Shown here: piece after piece, positions 1 through 7,723 of the stretch | Position numbering within the stretch: the stretch's first letter is position 1 | Layout of the letters: each line of letters starts with the position of its first letter | From: Zhongshania aliphaticivorans | GTDB lineage: Bacteria > Pseudomonadota > Gammaproteobacteria > Pseudomonadales > Spongiibacteraceae | Assembly (NCBI RefSeq): GCF_902705855.1 | Contig: NZ_CACSIJ010000015.1 | Coordinates: forward strand, 7,501 to 50,615 | Reading direction: 5' to 3' | Length of the DNA stretch: 43,115 nt | Notes under the pieces: model-generated | What the model saw: the letters and a program-made list of their open reading frames with translations, nothing else | Database searches by the model: none | Told to the model about the DNA's origin: nothing | Made by a program: the position numbers and the translations under genes

Positions 1-770
1 TAGATCATCGCCGCCGCTAACAAGACGCGCGCGGGGTCGACCGACACCAAGCCAAAAATCAAAACAACGGCAATCATAACAACAAAAGGGACTCGACCAC
101 GAAAATCGATGCCTTTAAAGCTGCTATAACGCACATTCAAGATCATTAATATGCCGCAGGCGGCCATGAGAATTCCGGCAAACACCTCAAGCTCAAAATG
201 CACACCCTTCTCTACCCAACCCTCTTCGGCGCAAACCCACACCAAGCCCGCCATGACCGCCGCCGCAGCGGGACTCGCCAAGCCAGTAAAGTAATTTTTA
301 TCCGCCGTGTCTATTTGCGTATTAAAGCGCGCCAGACGCAAAGCCGCGCAGGCCACATAGATAAAGGCCACAGCCCAACCGAATTTACCTAAATCGACCA
401 GCGCCCAGCTAAACACCACCAACGCCGGCGCCACACCAAAGGACACCATATCAGACAGACTGTCGTATTCTGCGCCAAATTTACTTTGCGCGTTCATCAG
501 TCGCGCGACCCGGCCATCCAAACCGTCAAATATCATGGCGGCAAAAATAGCGATAGCGGCATTTTCAAAATTGCCGTGCATGCCAGAGATGATCGCGAAG
601 AACCCGGCAAACAGTGCCGCGGTGGTAAAAAGATTGGGCAGCAAGTAAATACCACGCTTACGCTCGGTCTTACCATTCACCGAGACCTCTTCCTCATGGT
701 CGTCAATCAGCAGCAAGGCTTCCGTGTCAAACGGCGATTTCGGCTTGTCGTTGCCCTGTTGTTCTGTCAT
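1..770 (-). CDS. pssA: CDP-diacylglycerol-serine O-phosphatidyltransferase, C-terminus cut by window edge
   Basis: Makes phosphatidylserine from CDP-diacylglycerol and serine at the inner membrane, the entry to phosphatidylethanolamine synthesis. The start codon is the ATG at 768-770 and the frame stays open to position 1, giving 256 visible codons; the end lies outside the window. The CDP-alcohol phosphotransferase motif is complete: DGLDGRVAR at residues 82-90, G99, D103 and D107 (the DG-x2-AR-x8-G-x3-D-x3-D signature). The first 40 or so residues are hydrophilic and acidic, and hydrophobic segments follow. It is the membrane-integral, Pseudomonas/Bacillus-like type, not the phospholipase-D-like enzyme of E. 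coli. In many gammaproteobacteria pssA follows ilvC; here ilvC is close by but on the other strand, with ilvY between. Identification is firm. Confidence 0.93.
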   Translation of the reverse strand, partial: MTEQQGNDKPKSPFDTEALLLIDDHEEEVSVNGKTERKRGIYLLPNLFTTAALFAGFFAIISGMHGNFENAAIAIFAAMIFDGLDGRVARLMNAQSKFGAEYDSLSDMVSFGVAPALVVFSWALVDLGKFGWAVAFIYVACAALRLARFNTQIDTADKNYFTGLASPAAAAVMAGLVWVCAEEGWVEKGVHFELEVFAGILMAACGILMILNVRYSSFKGIDFRGRVPFVVMIAVVLIFGLVSVDPARVLLAAAMI

Positions 771-825
771 AGCATTCCCGATTCGTTAAATATGTCTATA
801 AAAGAGGCATCATAAATTAAATGCG

Positions 826-1728
826 CTAACTGTACGATGACCTAGCGCAATCCCAAAACGCTTTGACCAGCGGATTGGACAATCGTTGCTGCAAGACCAC
901 CACCCCAATTTCCATCATTGGCAAAGCTGGCTCCACTGGAATCACCCGCACCCGCTCCCGTAAAAAGCTCGTTGCCAAAACCAGTTCTGGCACCACACCA
1001 ATCCCCAGCCCGAGCGCCACAGTACTTACTATCGCCTCATGGCCGCTGACCTGAGCGTAAACACTGGGTTTAATTTGCATCTGCCGAAACCACTGCTCGA
1101 TTAAAGTCCGCGCCACCCCGCGCTCCGGCAGTATAAAGGGCAGCGTCGCCAAGATCTGCGGCGACAACACCTCACCTGCCGCAGCGATCTGCTCATTTAC
1201 CGCGCAGGGAATATTAGGCACTAACAAACGCAGTGGCGAGCGCGTTAACTCTTGATACTGCAAACGCGGCGACAACTGCTTTGGCTTGGCGGTAATACCC
1301 AGATCCTCGCCACCCTCGGCAATTCGCTCTATAGCATCTGCTTGGTCACCTGTATGCAGTTTCAATTCTATAGCAGGATACCGTTGCCGAAACACCTCAA
1401 GAATATTACTAAGCACACTATAAGAAGCCGTAACCGAACAAAATAAGCCCAACTCTCCCTGCAGGGCTTCACTGTGCACGTGCAGGCGCTGAATAATCGA
1501 CTGCCAATTCACCACCGCCTGTTCAGCATAGCGCAGAAATTCTCGCCCTGCGGCGGTCAACTGTACGCGGCGATTATCGCGCTCAAATAAGGACACGCCA
1601 ACCTGTTCCTCTAAACGCATCACCGAGCGGCTTACCGCCGAAGCACTAAGATGCATAGCGTCGCCGGTGCGGCCAAAGTGCAGGGATTGGCTGAGGTGGA
1701 TGAAGGTTTGGAGTTCTTTGAGATTCAT
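826..1728 (-). CDS. ilvY: LysR-type regulator IlvY, activator of ilvC
   Basis: LysR-family activator that in enterics senses acetolactate/acetohydroxybutyrate and switches on the divergent ilvC. The protein has 300 residues (E. coli IlvY has 297), with a winged helix-turn-helix over about residues 1-60 (MNLKELQTFIHL, then a VSRSVMRLEEQVG recognition region) and a substrate-binding domain behind it. Specific IlvY-like stretches are recognisable: SLHFGRTGDAMHLS, FCSVTASYS, KLHTGDQADA and GHEAIVSTVALGLG. The divergent position opposite ilvC, with 223 bp between the start codons, supports the name strongly. No good ribosome binding site is visible before the ATG at 1728. It is probably autoregulated through operators in the shared intergenic region. 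Confidence 0.92.
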   Translation of the reverse strand: MNLKELQTFIHLSQSLHFGRTGDAMHLSASAVSRSVMRLEEQVGVSLFERDNRRVQLTAAGREFLRYAEQAVVNWQSIIQRLHVHSEALQGELGLFCSVTASYSVLSNILEVFRQRYPAIELKLHTGDQADAIERIAEGGEDLGITAKPKQLSPRLQYQELTRSPLRLLVPNIPCAVNEQIAAAGEVLSPQILATLPFILPERGVARTLIEQWFRQMQIKPSVYAQVSGHEAIVSTVALGLGIGVVPELVLATSFLRERVRVIPVEPALPMMEIGVVVLQQRLSNPLVKAFWDCARSSYS

Positions 1729-1951
1729 AGAAGCAAGTCTGAGGTCGGATGTCGGGCGTCGGATGCAAAACCGACATGAGCAAGCCTGCGCGTCCGACGT
1801 CCGACACCAGACCTCCGACTAAATGCCAAAAACGCAACACTACATCAACTATATATCATTTTACGCAACATACAAGCAGTGCTAAAGTGGCCGCCATTGT
1901 GGGATCGCACCTGCCCGCAGACCAATTTTACATACCTATTAGGAGAGAATC
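1729..1951. promoter_or_regulatory. ilvY-ilvC divergent promoter region
   Basis: This 223-bp region must hold both promoters and, by analogy with E. coli, tandem IlvY operators. An AT-rich stretch with a TTACGCAACA-like sequence near 1860-1870 is a candidate promoter/operator area, but I cannot delimit the operators. The ilvC ribosome binding site is strong (AGGAGA at 1941-1946, five bases before the ATG at 1952). The ilvY-proximal half is occupied by the 7-bp-unit hairpin listed separately. Confidence 0.6.
1736..1820. repeat. Hairpin of four 7-bp units per arm, between ilvY and ilvC
   Basis: The left arm at 1736-1763 reads as four consecutive 7-mers: AGTCTGA, GGTCGGA, TGTCGGG, CGTCGGA. The right arm at 1793-1820, read on the minus strand, is AGTCGGA, GGTCTGG, TGTCGGA, CGTCGGA. 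The arms match at 24 of 28 positions, with a 29-nt loop. Every unit is a variant of NGTCGGA, and the first bases run A, G, T, C in both arms. It looks like a repetitive extragenic palindrome, not an operator, although it lies in a regulatory region. I cannot name a published family. Confidence 0.75.
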
Positions 1952-3427
1952 ATGGGCCAGAATTACTTCAATAGCCTGCCGCTGCGTCTTCAGCTGCAAG
2001 AGCTCGGCAAATGCCGTTTTATGGATCGCAGTGAGTTCGCAGATGGCTGCGAATACCTGAAAGGCAAGAAAATTGTCATTATCGGTTGTGGTTCACAGGG
2101 TCTTAACCAGGGCTTGAACCTGCGCGACTCTGGCTTAGATGTGTCTTACACACTCCGCGCTGAAGCCATTGCCGAGAAGCGTCAAAGCTGGAAAAACGCG
2201 ACTGAGAATGGTTTTGCCGTTGGCACTTACGAAGAACTGATCCCCACTGCTGACGTGGTGATGAACCTTACACCAGACAAGCAGCACACTCCTGTTGTTA
2301 ACGCCGTTATGCCGTTAATGAAAGAAGGCGCTTGCTTAGATTACGCCCACGGCTTCAACTTGGTTGAAGAAGGCATGCAAATCCGTCAAGACATCACCGT
2401 TGTGATGATGTGCCCAAAATGCCCCGGCACTGAAGTGCGCGAAGAATATAAGCGCGGCTTTGGTGTACCAACACTGATCGCTGTTCACCGTGAAAACGAT
2501 CCTAAAGGCGAAGGCATGGCAATTGCCAAAGCTTTGGCTTCTGGTACTGGCGGCGACCGCGCAGGTGTTCTGGAATCTTCACCAATTGCTGAAGTTAAGT
2601 CTGACCTCATGGGCGAGCAGACCATTCTTTGCGGCATGCTGCAAACTGGCGCCATTCTGTGCTTCGACAAAATGGTTGAGCAAGGCATCGACGCCGGCTA
2701 CGCCTCTAAGCTGATTCAATACGGCTGGGAAACAGTCACCGAAGGCCTGAAGCACGGCGGCATCACCAATATGATGGATCGTCTTAGCAACCCTGCCAAA
2801 ATCAAAGCCTTTGATTTGGCCGAAGAGCTGAAAGACATCATGCGCCCGCTGTACGAAAAGCACCAAGACGACATCATCAGCGGTCACTTCTCCAAGACCA
2901 TGATGGAAGACTGGGCGAACGACGACAAAAACCTGCATGCTTGGCGCGCCGCCACCGCAGAAACAGCCTTTGAAAAGACCCCTGCCGGCGATGTTAAAAT
3001 CAGCGAGCAAGAGTACTACGACCACGGTATTTTGCTGGTTGCTATGTGTAAAGCTGGTGTAGAACTCGCGTTTGAGTGCATGGTTGCTGCCGGTATGGAG
3101 CCAGAGTCTGCTTACTACGAGTCGCTGCACGAAACGCCACTGATCGCTAACACCATTGCCCGTCGCAAGCTGTATGAAATGAACGTGGTTATTTCAGACA
3201 CCGCTGAATACGGCTGCTACCTGTTCGATCACGCTTGTCGTCCACTGCTAGCAGACTTCATGAGCAAGGTGTCTACCGACATCATCGGTAAAGGCCTGAA
3301 CACCAAAGACCTCGGTGTAGACAACCAAGAGCTGATCACCGTTAACGCGGCGATTCGCAACCACCCAGTTGAAGTTGTTGGCCGCAGACTGCGCGGTTAC
3401 ATGACTGCAATGAAGAAAATCGTTTAA
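1952..3427 (+). CDS. ilvC: Ketol-acid reductoisomerase, class II (long form)
   Basis: Converts acetolactate or acetohydroxybutyrate to the dihydroxy acids using NADPH and magnesium, the second common step of valine, leucine and isoleucine synthesis. At 491 residues it has the length of the E. coli enzyme, whose C-terminal knotted domain is duplicated, and not the roughly 338 residues of the class I enzymes of Pseudomonas. The Rossmann loop GCGSQG is at residues 45-50. The stretches [20 protein letters not shown] and [16 protein letters not shown] carry typical substrate and metal-binding residues. The start is fixed by AGGAGA at 1941-1946. A strong terminator follows, so the gene is probably monocistronic, driven by IlvY from the divergent gene. 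Confidence 0.97.
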   Translation: MGQNYFNSLPLRLQLQELGKCRFMDRSEFADGCEYLKGKKIVIIGCGSQGLNQGLNLRDSGLDVSYTLRAEAIAEKRQSWKNATENGFAVGTYEELIPTADVVMNLTPDKQHTPVVNAVMPLMKEGACLDYAHGFNLVEEGMQIRQDITVVMMCPKCPGTEVREEYKRGFGVPTLIAVHRENDPKGEGMAIAKALASGTGGDRAGVLESSPIAEVKSDLMGEQTILCGMLQTGAILCFDKMVEQGIDAGYASKLIQYGWETVTEGLKHGGITNMMDRLSNPAKIKAFDLAEELKDIMRPLYEKHQDDIISGHFSKTMMEDWANDDKNLHAWRAATAETAFEKTPAGDVKISEQEYYDHGILLVAMCKAGVELAFECMVAAGMEPESAYYESLHETPLIANTIARRKLYEMNVVISDTAEYGCYLFDHACRPLLADFMSKVSTDIIGKGLNTKDLGVDNQELITVNAAIRNHPVEVVGRRLRGYMTAMKKIV

Positions 3428-3449
3428 AAAACGCATTTTCAGCACAGCG

Positions 3450-3477
3450 AAGGGGCCTCACAAGGGCCCCTTTTTTT
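3450..3477 (+). terminator. Rho-independent terminator of ilvC
   Basis: An 8-bp stem AAGGGGCC / GGCCCCTT with a 7-nt loop is followed by a run of seven T, 23 bases after the ilvC stop codon. Confidence 0.9.
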
Positions 3478-3549
3478 ATGCCTAATTTTGTTCAAAAATC
3501 GACCAATAGATATTGCCTAACAAATAGACTGCGAATATGATGCGCGCCC

Positions 3550-3566
3550 AGTGGCATCCTGCCACT
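3550..3566. other. Short perfect hairpin upstream of the RMD1-like gene
   Basis: AGTGGCA and TGCCACT form a perfect 7-bp stem with a 3-nt loop, followed by a very GC-rich stretch (3571-3588). It has no T run, so it is not a normal terminator. It lies about 40 bp before the next start codon and could be part of that gene's 5' leader; role unknown. Confidence 0.5.
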
Positions 3567-3603
3567 TTCCGACCGGCCGGCGCGCCCCGCACGAGGTGGC
3601 AAT

Positions 3604-4383
3604 ATGCCATTTTGCAATTCAACAATCAGCGTTATCAACCTAGGTGACGCATTCCAAATACCAGAGCTTGAAAGTGCCGCCCTTGCGCCCTATGAGTTCA
3701 CCCGCTATCGCGACGCCTATCATGTACCCACCGTGTCTGGCGAAGCTTGGCTGTTTCAATACGGTATAGTGGTATTTTGGGCCGTGTCTGACGACGACCA
3801 ACAGCTACTCATAAAACGCGTGACACCTTATATTCTGCTGGAATCAACCAAACGCGGCCGCGAGCTATTTCAGTTCACCTTAAACGCCGAGCAGCTCAGC
3901 GTTCGCGGCGACCAAATATCGCTACCTGGCGACGACCATCTGCTTAGACTGGCGGTATCTCACGCACTGGCACAATCTACCCAGCTGATCGTGTTTGAAA
4001 CCATGGTCTTGGACAATATCAAAGCCACCGCGCATATACCGGCTACCCTAGCAGAAAAGGGCAAAATTCCCCTGCGGCGCAAAGAACTGGCCAAAATTCG
4101 CGGCCGCCTGTTTGCGGCCAAAAGCGATATTATTTTGCATTATGGCTTGCTCGATACCCCAGAGTTTTTCTGGGAGCACCCAAACCTAGAATCAACCTAT
4201 ATGCAGCTTGCTCGCTACCTCGACATTAAGCCGCGGGTTGACGTCTTATCCCAAAAGCTGGGCACCATACACGAGCTTTTAGAAATACTGGCCGACGAGC
4301 AAAACCACAGTCACAGTGCTTTTCTCGAATGGATCGTCATCCTGCTGATTGGCTTTGAAGTTGTGATGGCGGCGTTTCACTAA
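3604..4383 (+). CDS. RMD1/YagE (DUF155) family protein
   Basis: A 259-residue protein of the RMD1/DUF155 family, whose eukaryotic members (yeast Rmd1/Rmd8, human RMND1) are membrane proteins linked to mitochondrial translation or sporulation; the bacterial role is unknown. Family features visible are the early GEAWLFQYGIVVFW strand region, the central LRLAVSHALAQSTQLIVFE helix, the EFFWEHPNLESTYMQLARYL segment and a charged coiled-coil-like stretch. A single C-terminal membrane segment follows (about residues 242-258, LEWIVILLIGFEVVMAAF), the normal tail anchor. GAGGTG at 3593-3598 supports the ATG at 3604. The gene ends 7 bp from the convergent desaturase. Confidence 0.85.
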   Translation: MPFCNSTISVINLGDAFQIPELESAALAPYEFTRYRDAYHVPTVSGEAWLFQYGIVVFWAVSDDDQQLLIKRVTPYILLESTKRGRELFQFTLNAEQLSVRGDQISLPGDDHLLRLAVSHALAQSTQLIVFETMVLDNIKATAHIPATLAEKGKIPLRRKELAKIRGRLFAAKSDIILHYGLLDTPEFFWEHPNLESTYMQLARYLDIKPRVDVLSQKLGTIHELLEILADEQNHSHSAFLEWIVILLIGFEVVMAAFH

Positions 4384-4390
4384 GCTAATA

Positions 4391-5284
4391 CTAGGTCACC
4401 GGCGCCCGACTCCAGATACCAAGAATTGGCGTACCATGCGCACGCAGTATCGGCTCAATATCCCGATGCAGCGCGTGATAGCGATAGAAGGGAACCCGAG
4501 GAAATAGGTGGTGAACTGAGTGAATATTTTGGCCTAACCAAAACCATTCCATCGGACGCATCCACGGGGGCATAATGAGGCTACTCGTATTCTGGTAGCG
4601 CTCAGTATTGTCATACGGATAATGCGGCCGATACGCAAACCAATAAGCCGTAAAGAGACCGCCAAAGAAATACCCCACCAAAACAACAATAGAGATGCCA
4701 GGCTGATCAATAAGCAAGATAGCAAGTAGACGCCACCCCAGCGAGAAACACAGTTCAGCACTGTAAACAACACGCTCTTTTAAATCGGCAGAGTGCCAAT
4801 TATTTTCCGCGAAGAAACTATTCTGAGCATAGAAGAACTTTAGGGTCGTCAGCAACACACTAAAAGGCCCCTTACCCATCTCGCTAATCAAATAATCCGG
4901 GTCCTTTCCTTTAATGTTGGTATAACGGTGATGAGTAAAATGCTCGTGACGATGGGAGGCAAACGGAACACCGATAATGGGCGCAGCCAGATAGCCACAA
5001 ACATCGTTCACCCACCGCATCCTCGACCTACTACCATGAATATTTCCGTGGACAGCTTCGTGCAAGGGCGTATACGCCATATAGGTTAGGACACTAACAA
5101 GCGGTGTAGCCAACCAAACGGTTATCACATCATTTGCAAAAAGCACTATACATAGTACGAATAGACTACATACAAGAAATGTAAGCGCTATCGTCGGCCA
5201 AGCAACTTTACCCATATAACTTATCGCGGCACCTAAAGCCTTCTTATTTAAGTCCTTTAGCTCTTCCTGCATTGTCATTACCAT
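4391..5284 (-). CDS. Membrane fatty-acid desaturase/hydroxylase
   Basis: A di-iron membrane desaturase-superfamily enzyme of 297 residues. The three histidine boxes are intact: HEAVH at 75-79, HEHFTHH at 113-119 and HSVHH at 255-259. Hydrophobic segments lie before box 1 (about 31-70) and between boxes 2 and 3 (about 186-215), as expected for a protein with its catalytic face on the cytoplasmic side. The superfamily includes acyl-lipid desaturases, carotenoid hydroxylases and alkane hydroxylases; the box spacing fits an acyl desaturase or a carotene hydroxylase/ketolase relative better than AlkB. Three ATG codons (5284, 5278, 5272) are possible starts and none has a clear ribosome binding site. 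It is divergent from an AraC regulator that may control it. Confidence 0.85.
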   Translation of the reverse strand: MVMTMQEELKDLNKKALGAAISYMGKVAWPTIALTFLVCSLFVLCIVLFANDVITVWLATPLVSVLTYMAYTPLHEAVHGNIHGSRSRMRWVNDVCGYLAAPIIGVPFASHRHEHFTHHRYTNIKGKDPDYLISEMGKGPFSVLLTTLKFFYAQNSFFAENNWHSADLKERVVYSAELCFSLGWRLLAILLIDQPGISIVVLVGYFFGGLFTAYWFAYRPHYPYDNTERYQNTSSLIMPPWMRPMEWFWLGQNIHSVHHLFPRVPFYRYHALHRDIEPILRAHGTPILGIWSRAPVT

Positions 5285-5416
5285 GTAATAATTGAAAATT
5301 GAATTATTTAACAGTACTCAATGTACAGCGGCGCCTTTAAAAGTAACATGACACTTATGTCCTTTCGCGCGGTACTTATGGCCACAAATTAGCGCCACCC
5401 AACTCAGGCTTTTCAC
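5285..5416. promoter_or_regulatory. Desaturase / AraC divergent promoter with a 21-bp-spaced direct repeat
   Basis: ACTTATGTCC at 5353-5362 recurs as ACTTATGGCC at 5374-5383, exactly 21 bp apart (two helical turns) on the same strand, the usual layout of an AraC-family operator. The upstream copy overlaps a small palindrome GACA-CTTA-TGTC (5350-5361). The proximal copy ends 33 bp before the AraC start codon. Binding by the neighbouring regulator is an inference. Confidence 0.5.
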
Positions 5417-6457
5417 ATGGGAAATACCCAGAGCACCCGTCGTCCCGTCGCTATAAGCAAAGTGATGATAAATTTTGCGAAAAATCACGGTGTAGATACG
5501 GAAACCTGCTTATTTGGGACCGACATTTCAGAGCACAGCCTTAACGACGGCGCGGTACTCATAGAGCGTGAACAGGAAATGCGGCTCATTGAAAACATCA
5601 TGCTCGCACTACCCAATATACCCGCACTAGGCTTTAAAATTGGCCTTTGCTACAACATCGCCACTTTCGGGATTTGGGGTTTCTCATTGCGAACCTGTCG
5701 AACCCTCAGGGACGCCCTCAACACCGCACTGCGTTTTCTACCTTTAAGCACCGCTTATTGCGAGATTAACGCCTTTGAGGAAGGCGGCTATTTTGGTTTG
5801 CTCATGAACCCGCAGTCCATACCCAGCCATCTCCGCGAGTTCTTGTTAGAACGAGATATGGCCGCCAGCATCATAATCATCAAAGAACTTAGCCTAAATG
5901 AAATTCAGACTATGCAGACCGAGTTTACTACCTTGGATACAACAAACTCAGTCTACATAGAGTCGGTCTGCGGAGTTAAACCACTTTATCAAAGCAGGCG
6001 CAACGCCATCCGCGTTCCTATTAAATATATTGATAAACCACAGCCTACTTACGATGCCAACCTAGCGAGACTATTAAGCGATCAATGCGCAAGACAATTG
6101 CGCCAGCGACAAACTGGCGGAATTCGCGATAGCGTTAGGAATCAGATTTTAGGCGACTTAGGGCTAATGGCGTCGCTAGACGATGTTGCGTCGGCAATAA
6201 ACCTATCTAGCCGCACACTCCGGCGCAAATTGGATAATGAAAGCACCAGCTTTCGAGCCCTAGTAGAGGAGGAGCGAAAACAAATGGCATTCCAACTTCT
6301 AATCAGTAGCGACATGAAAATAGATGAATTGGCTGCACATTTAGGCTACACCGACACAAGTAGTTTTACTCGTGCCTTTCGACGCTGGAGTGACTGCTCA
6401 CCAAGGGATTACCGACTGTCTCATAACGCCAGGAAAATACCAAAAAACGAAGACTAG
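5417..6457 (+). CDS. AraC-family regulator with arabinose_bd-type sensor domain (first of two)
   Basis: A transcription regulator of 346 residues with two parts. An N-terminal ligand-binding domain of the Arabinose_bd type spans about residues 15-205 (IPALGFKIGLCYNIATFGIWGF is characteristic). A C-terminal AraC double helix-turn-helix spans about 240-338, with MASLDDVASAINLSSRTLRRKL as the first helix pair and LAAHLGYTDTSSFTRAFRRW as the second. Family members of this shape (OruR, ArgR-like, alkane and steroid regulators) sense small hydrophobic or amino-acid-derived ligands. It is divergent from the desaturase and its stop codon overlaps the convergent hydrolase by 4 bp. A second regulator of the same build closes the catabolic block at 15961-16974. 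Confidence 0.9.
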   Translation: MGNTQSTRRPVAISKVMINFAKNHGVDTETCLFGTDISEHSLNDGAVLIEREQEMRLIENIMLALPNIPALGFKIGLCYNIATFGIWGFSLRTCRTLRDALNTALRFLPLSTAYCEINAFEEGGYFGLLMNPQSIPSHLREFLLERDMAASIIIIKELSLNEIQTMQTEFTTLDTTNSVYIESVCGVKPLYQSRRNAIRVPIKYIDKPQPTYDANLARLLSDQCARQLRQRQTGGIRDSVRNQILGDLGLMASLDDVASAINLSSRTLRRKLDNESTSFRALVEEERKQMAFQLLISSDMKIDELAAHLGYTDTSSFTRAFRRWSDCSPRDYRLSHNARKIPKNED

Positions 6458-7278
6458 GAGCTGACTGTAACAAAGCTACCCCCATCGACCTTTGCTAGGA
6501 AGCTTTTAACTATTTCCATAACCTTTACTGGGTCTTCATGGTGCGGGACATGACCTACTCTGTCCATAATAACGGCCAGGGAGTGACCTGAAGCAGAGCC
6601 CGCAATGAAATTGGGAAACGCGACTGATCCGTATTCATCATTGTCACCATGAATTGCCAACACCGGACACTGCACCTCCTTTAGATGGCAACCTAGATTC
6701 CAACCTCTGAACTCAGGATCAAGCCAAGTTTCAGTCCACGCAGCCAAGACCCAGCGAGCTTTATTACCATGGTATTTGGTAAGTTTTCCCATATTGATCG
6801 GATTACTGAAGTACTGCTTCGCAGCTTCGATCCCGTTTATTGTTTGTTCTTCGATAAATGGCTGCGCAGACTCGGCAATAAGACTAGAGCAGAGCTTAAC
6901 TCGGGAGTGAATAGCAGCAATTGCTATCGCCATACCACCGCCGACACTATGACCAAATGGAACCACCGCTTCCAGGCCTAGAGACGCACAAAGTGATGGG
7001 AAAACAATTTCCGCTTCTTCGTCAATGAATCTGCGCGATGGTCGTTCTACGCGTTCGCTGGACCTACCAAACCCCAGCCGGTCATAGGCGACAACTGTGC
7101 GACCAAGGCTAAGGGAAAGCTGAGCCGGAAACTCTCGCCACAGAGCTACACAGCCTAACGAATCATGCAACAGGACGATTGGAGGTGACGTTGGCGGTTC
7201 TACTGGATGCCAAATCCGGACATAAATACTTCCACCCGGAACATCAACATATTTTTCTTCTGATTTTCCGCGCCGCAT
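6454..7278 (-). CDS. Alpha/beta-fold hydrolase, cytoplasmic
   Basis: A 274-residue alpha/beta hydrolase without signal peptide. The nucleophile elbow is GHSVGG with Ser111; the oxyanion region is LLHDSLG (37-42); the acid is probably Asp212 or Asp214 (IHGDNDEYG) and the base His243 (DRVGHVPHHED). It belongs to the broad group with esterases, lactonases and haloalkane dehalogenase relatives, and the substrate cannot be told. The last codons overlap the end of the convergent AraC gene by 4 bp. Its position at the end of the CYP153 block suggests hydrolysis of an ester or lactone from the same substrate, but a 445-bp gap holding a terminator separates it from the CYP153 gene, so it has its own promoter. 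Confidence 0.85.
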   Translation of the reverse strand: MRRGKSEEKYVDVPGGSIYVRIWHPVEPPTSPPIVLLHDSLGCVALWREFPAQLSLSLGRTVVAYDRLGFGRSSERVERPSRRFIDEEAEIVFPSLCASLGLEAVVPFGHSVGGGMAIAIAAIHSRVKLCSSLIAESAQPFIEEQTINGIEAAKQYFSNPINMGKLTKYHGNKARWVLAAWTETWLDPEFRGWNLGCHLKEVQCPVLAIHGDNDEYGSVAFPNFIAGSASGHSLAVIMDRVGHVPHHEDPVKVMEIVKSFLAKVDGGSFVTVSS

Positions 7279-7723
7279 AAATTATACCGCCTCTATTAGC
7301 ATGAAGATGGAACGACAAGCATTGGAAAAGTAGCATTCAGCGTTATAAAGGAAAAATATCGCGATCATCCAGAATGCCTCATTGTCGGTTAATGAATAAA
7401 GTATCGCCTTCAAGGAAATACTGGCGCAGAAGTTTATCGCAATTGACGGCAACCTAGAAAGTCGGCGCTCGCTATAATTAAGAACATGAATAAACGAGGG
7501 TAAGCACTACAAAATAGACGATTATTTAACTATATATGTACTATAAACGTAAAATTATTTCATAAAAAGGCCCCCGAAGGGGCAAAGGCATCGTCAATTA
7601 CTCAGCTATAAACGCCGAGAAAACCAGAATATTAACTCTAATAAATTTAATTTAAATACAGTACAAGGGAAAGCTAACACACATTAGCAGAAAGCTCCCC
7701 CGTATGACTAACACTACTCTAAA
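7279..7723. other. 445-bp AT-rich intergenic region
   Basis: Lies between the hydrolase start and the CYP153 stop, both on the minus strand. It contains the CYP153 terminator (7563-7583) and must contain the hydrolase promoter. I find no convincing coding frame; a TATAAT at 7473-7478 on the plus strand has no partner at the right distance. A weak inverted repeat GCTAA/TTAGC lies near 7670-7690. Nothing else is recognised. Confidence 0.5.
7563..7583 (-). terminator. Terminator with UUCG tetraloop downstream of CYP153
   Basis: On the minus strand GCCCC-TTCG-GGGGC forms a 5-bp all-GC stem closed by the very stable UUCG loop, followed by C and five T. It ends the receptor-ferredoxin-CYP153 transcript about 140 bp after the CYP153 stop codon. 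Confidence 0.85.

Noticed and set aside
486-815. 109-codon plus-strand frame opposite pssA
   Set aside because: Antisense to the pssA coding region, whose family motif is complete on the minus strand.
1749-2060. 103-codon plus-strand frame across the ilvY-ilvC region
   Set aside because: Covers the hairpin and overlaps the certain ilvC start in another frame; product is low-complexity.
2579-3130. 183-codon open frame antisense to ilvC
   Set aside because: Shadow of the strongly conserved ilvC codons; no ribosome binding site and no recognisable product.
7473-7478. TATAAT as a plus-strand promoter in the 445-bp gap
   Set aside because: No acceptable -35 box at 16-18 bp and no plus-strand gene downstream.
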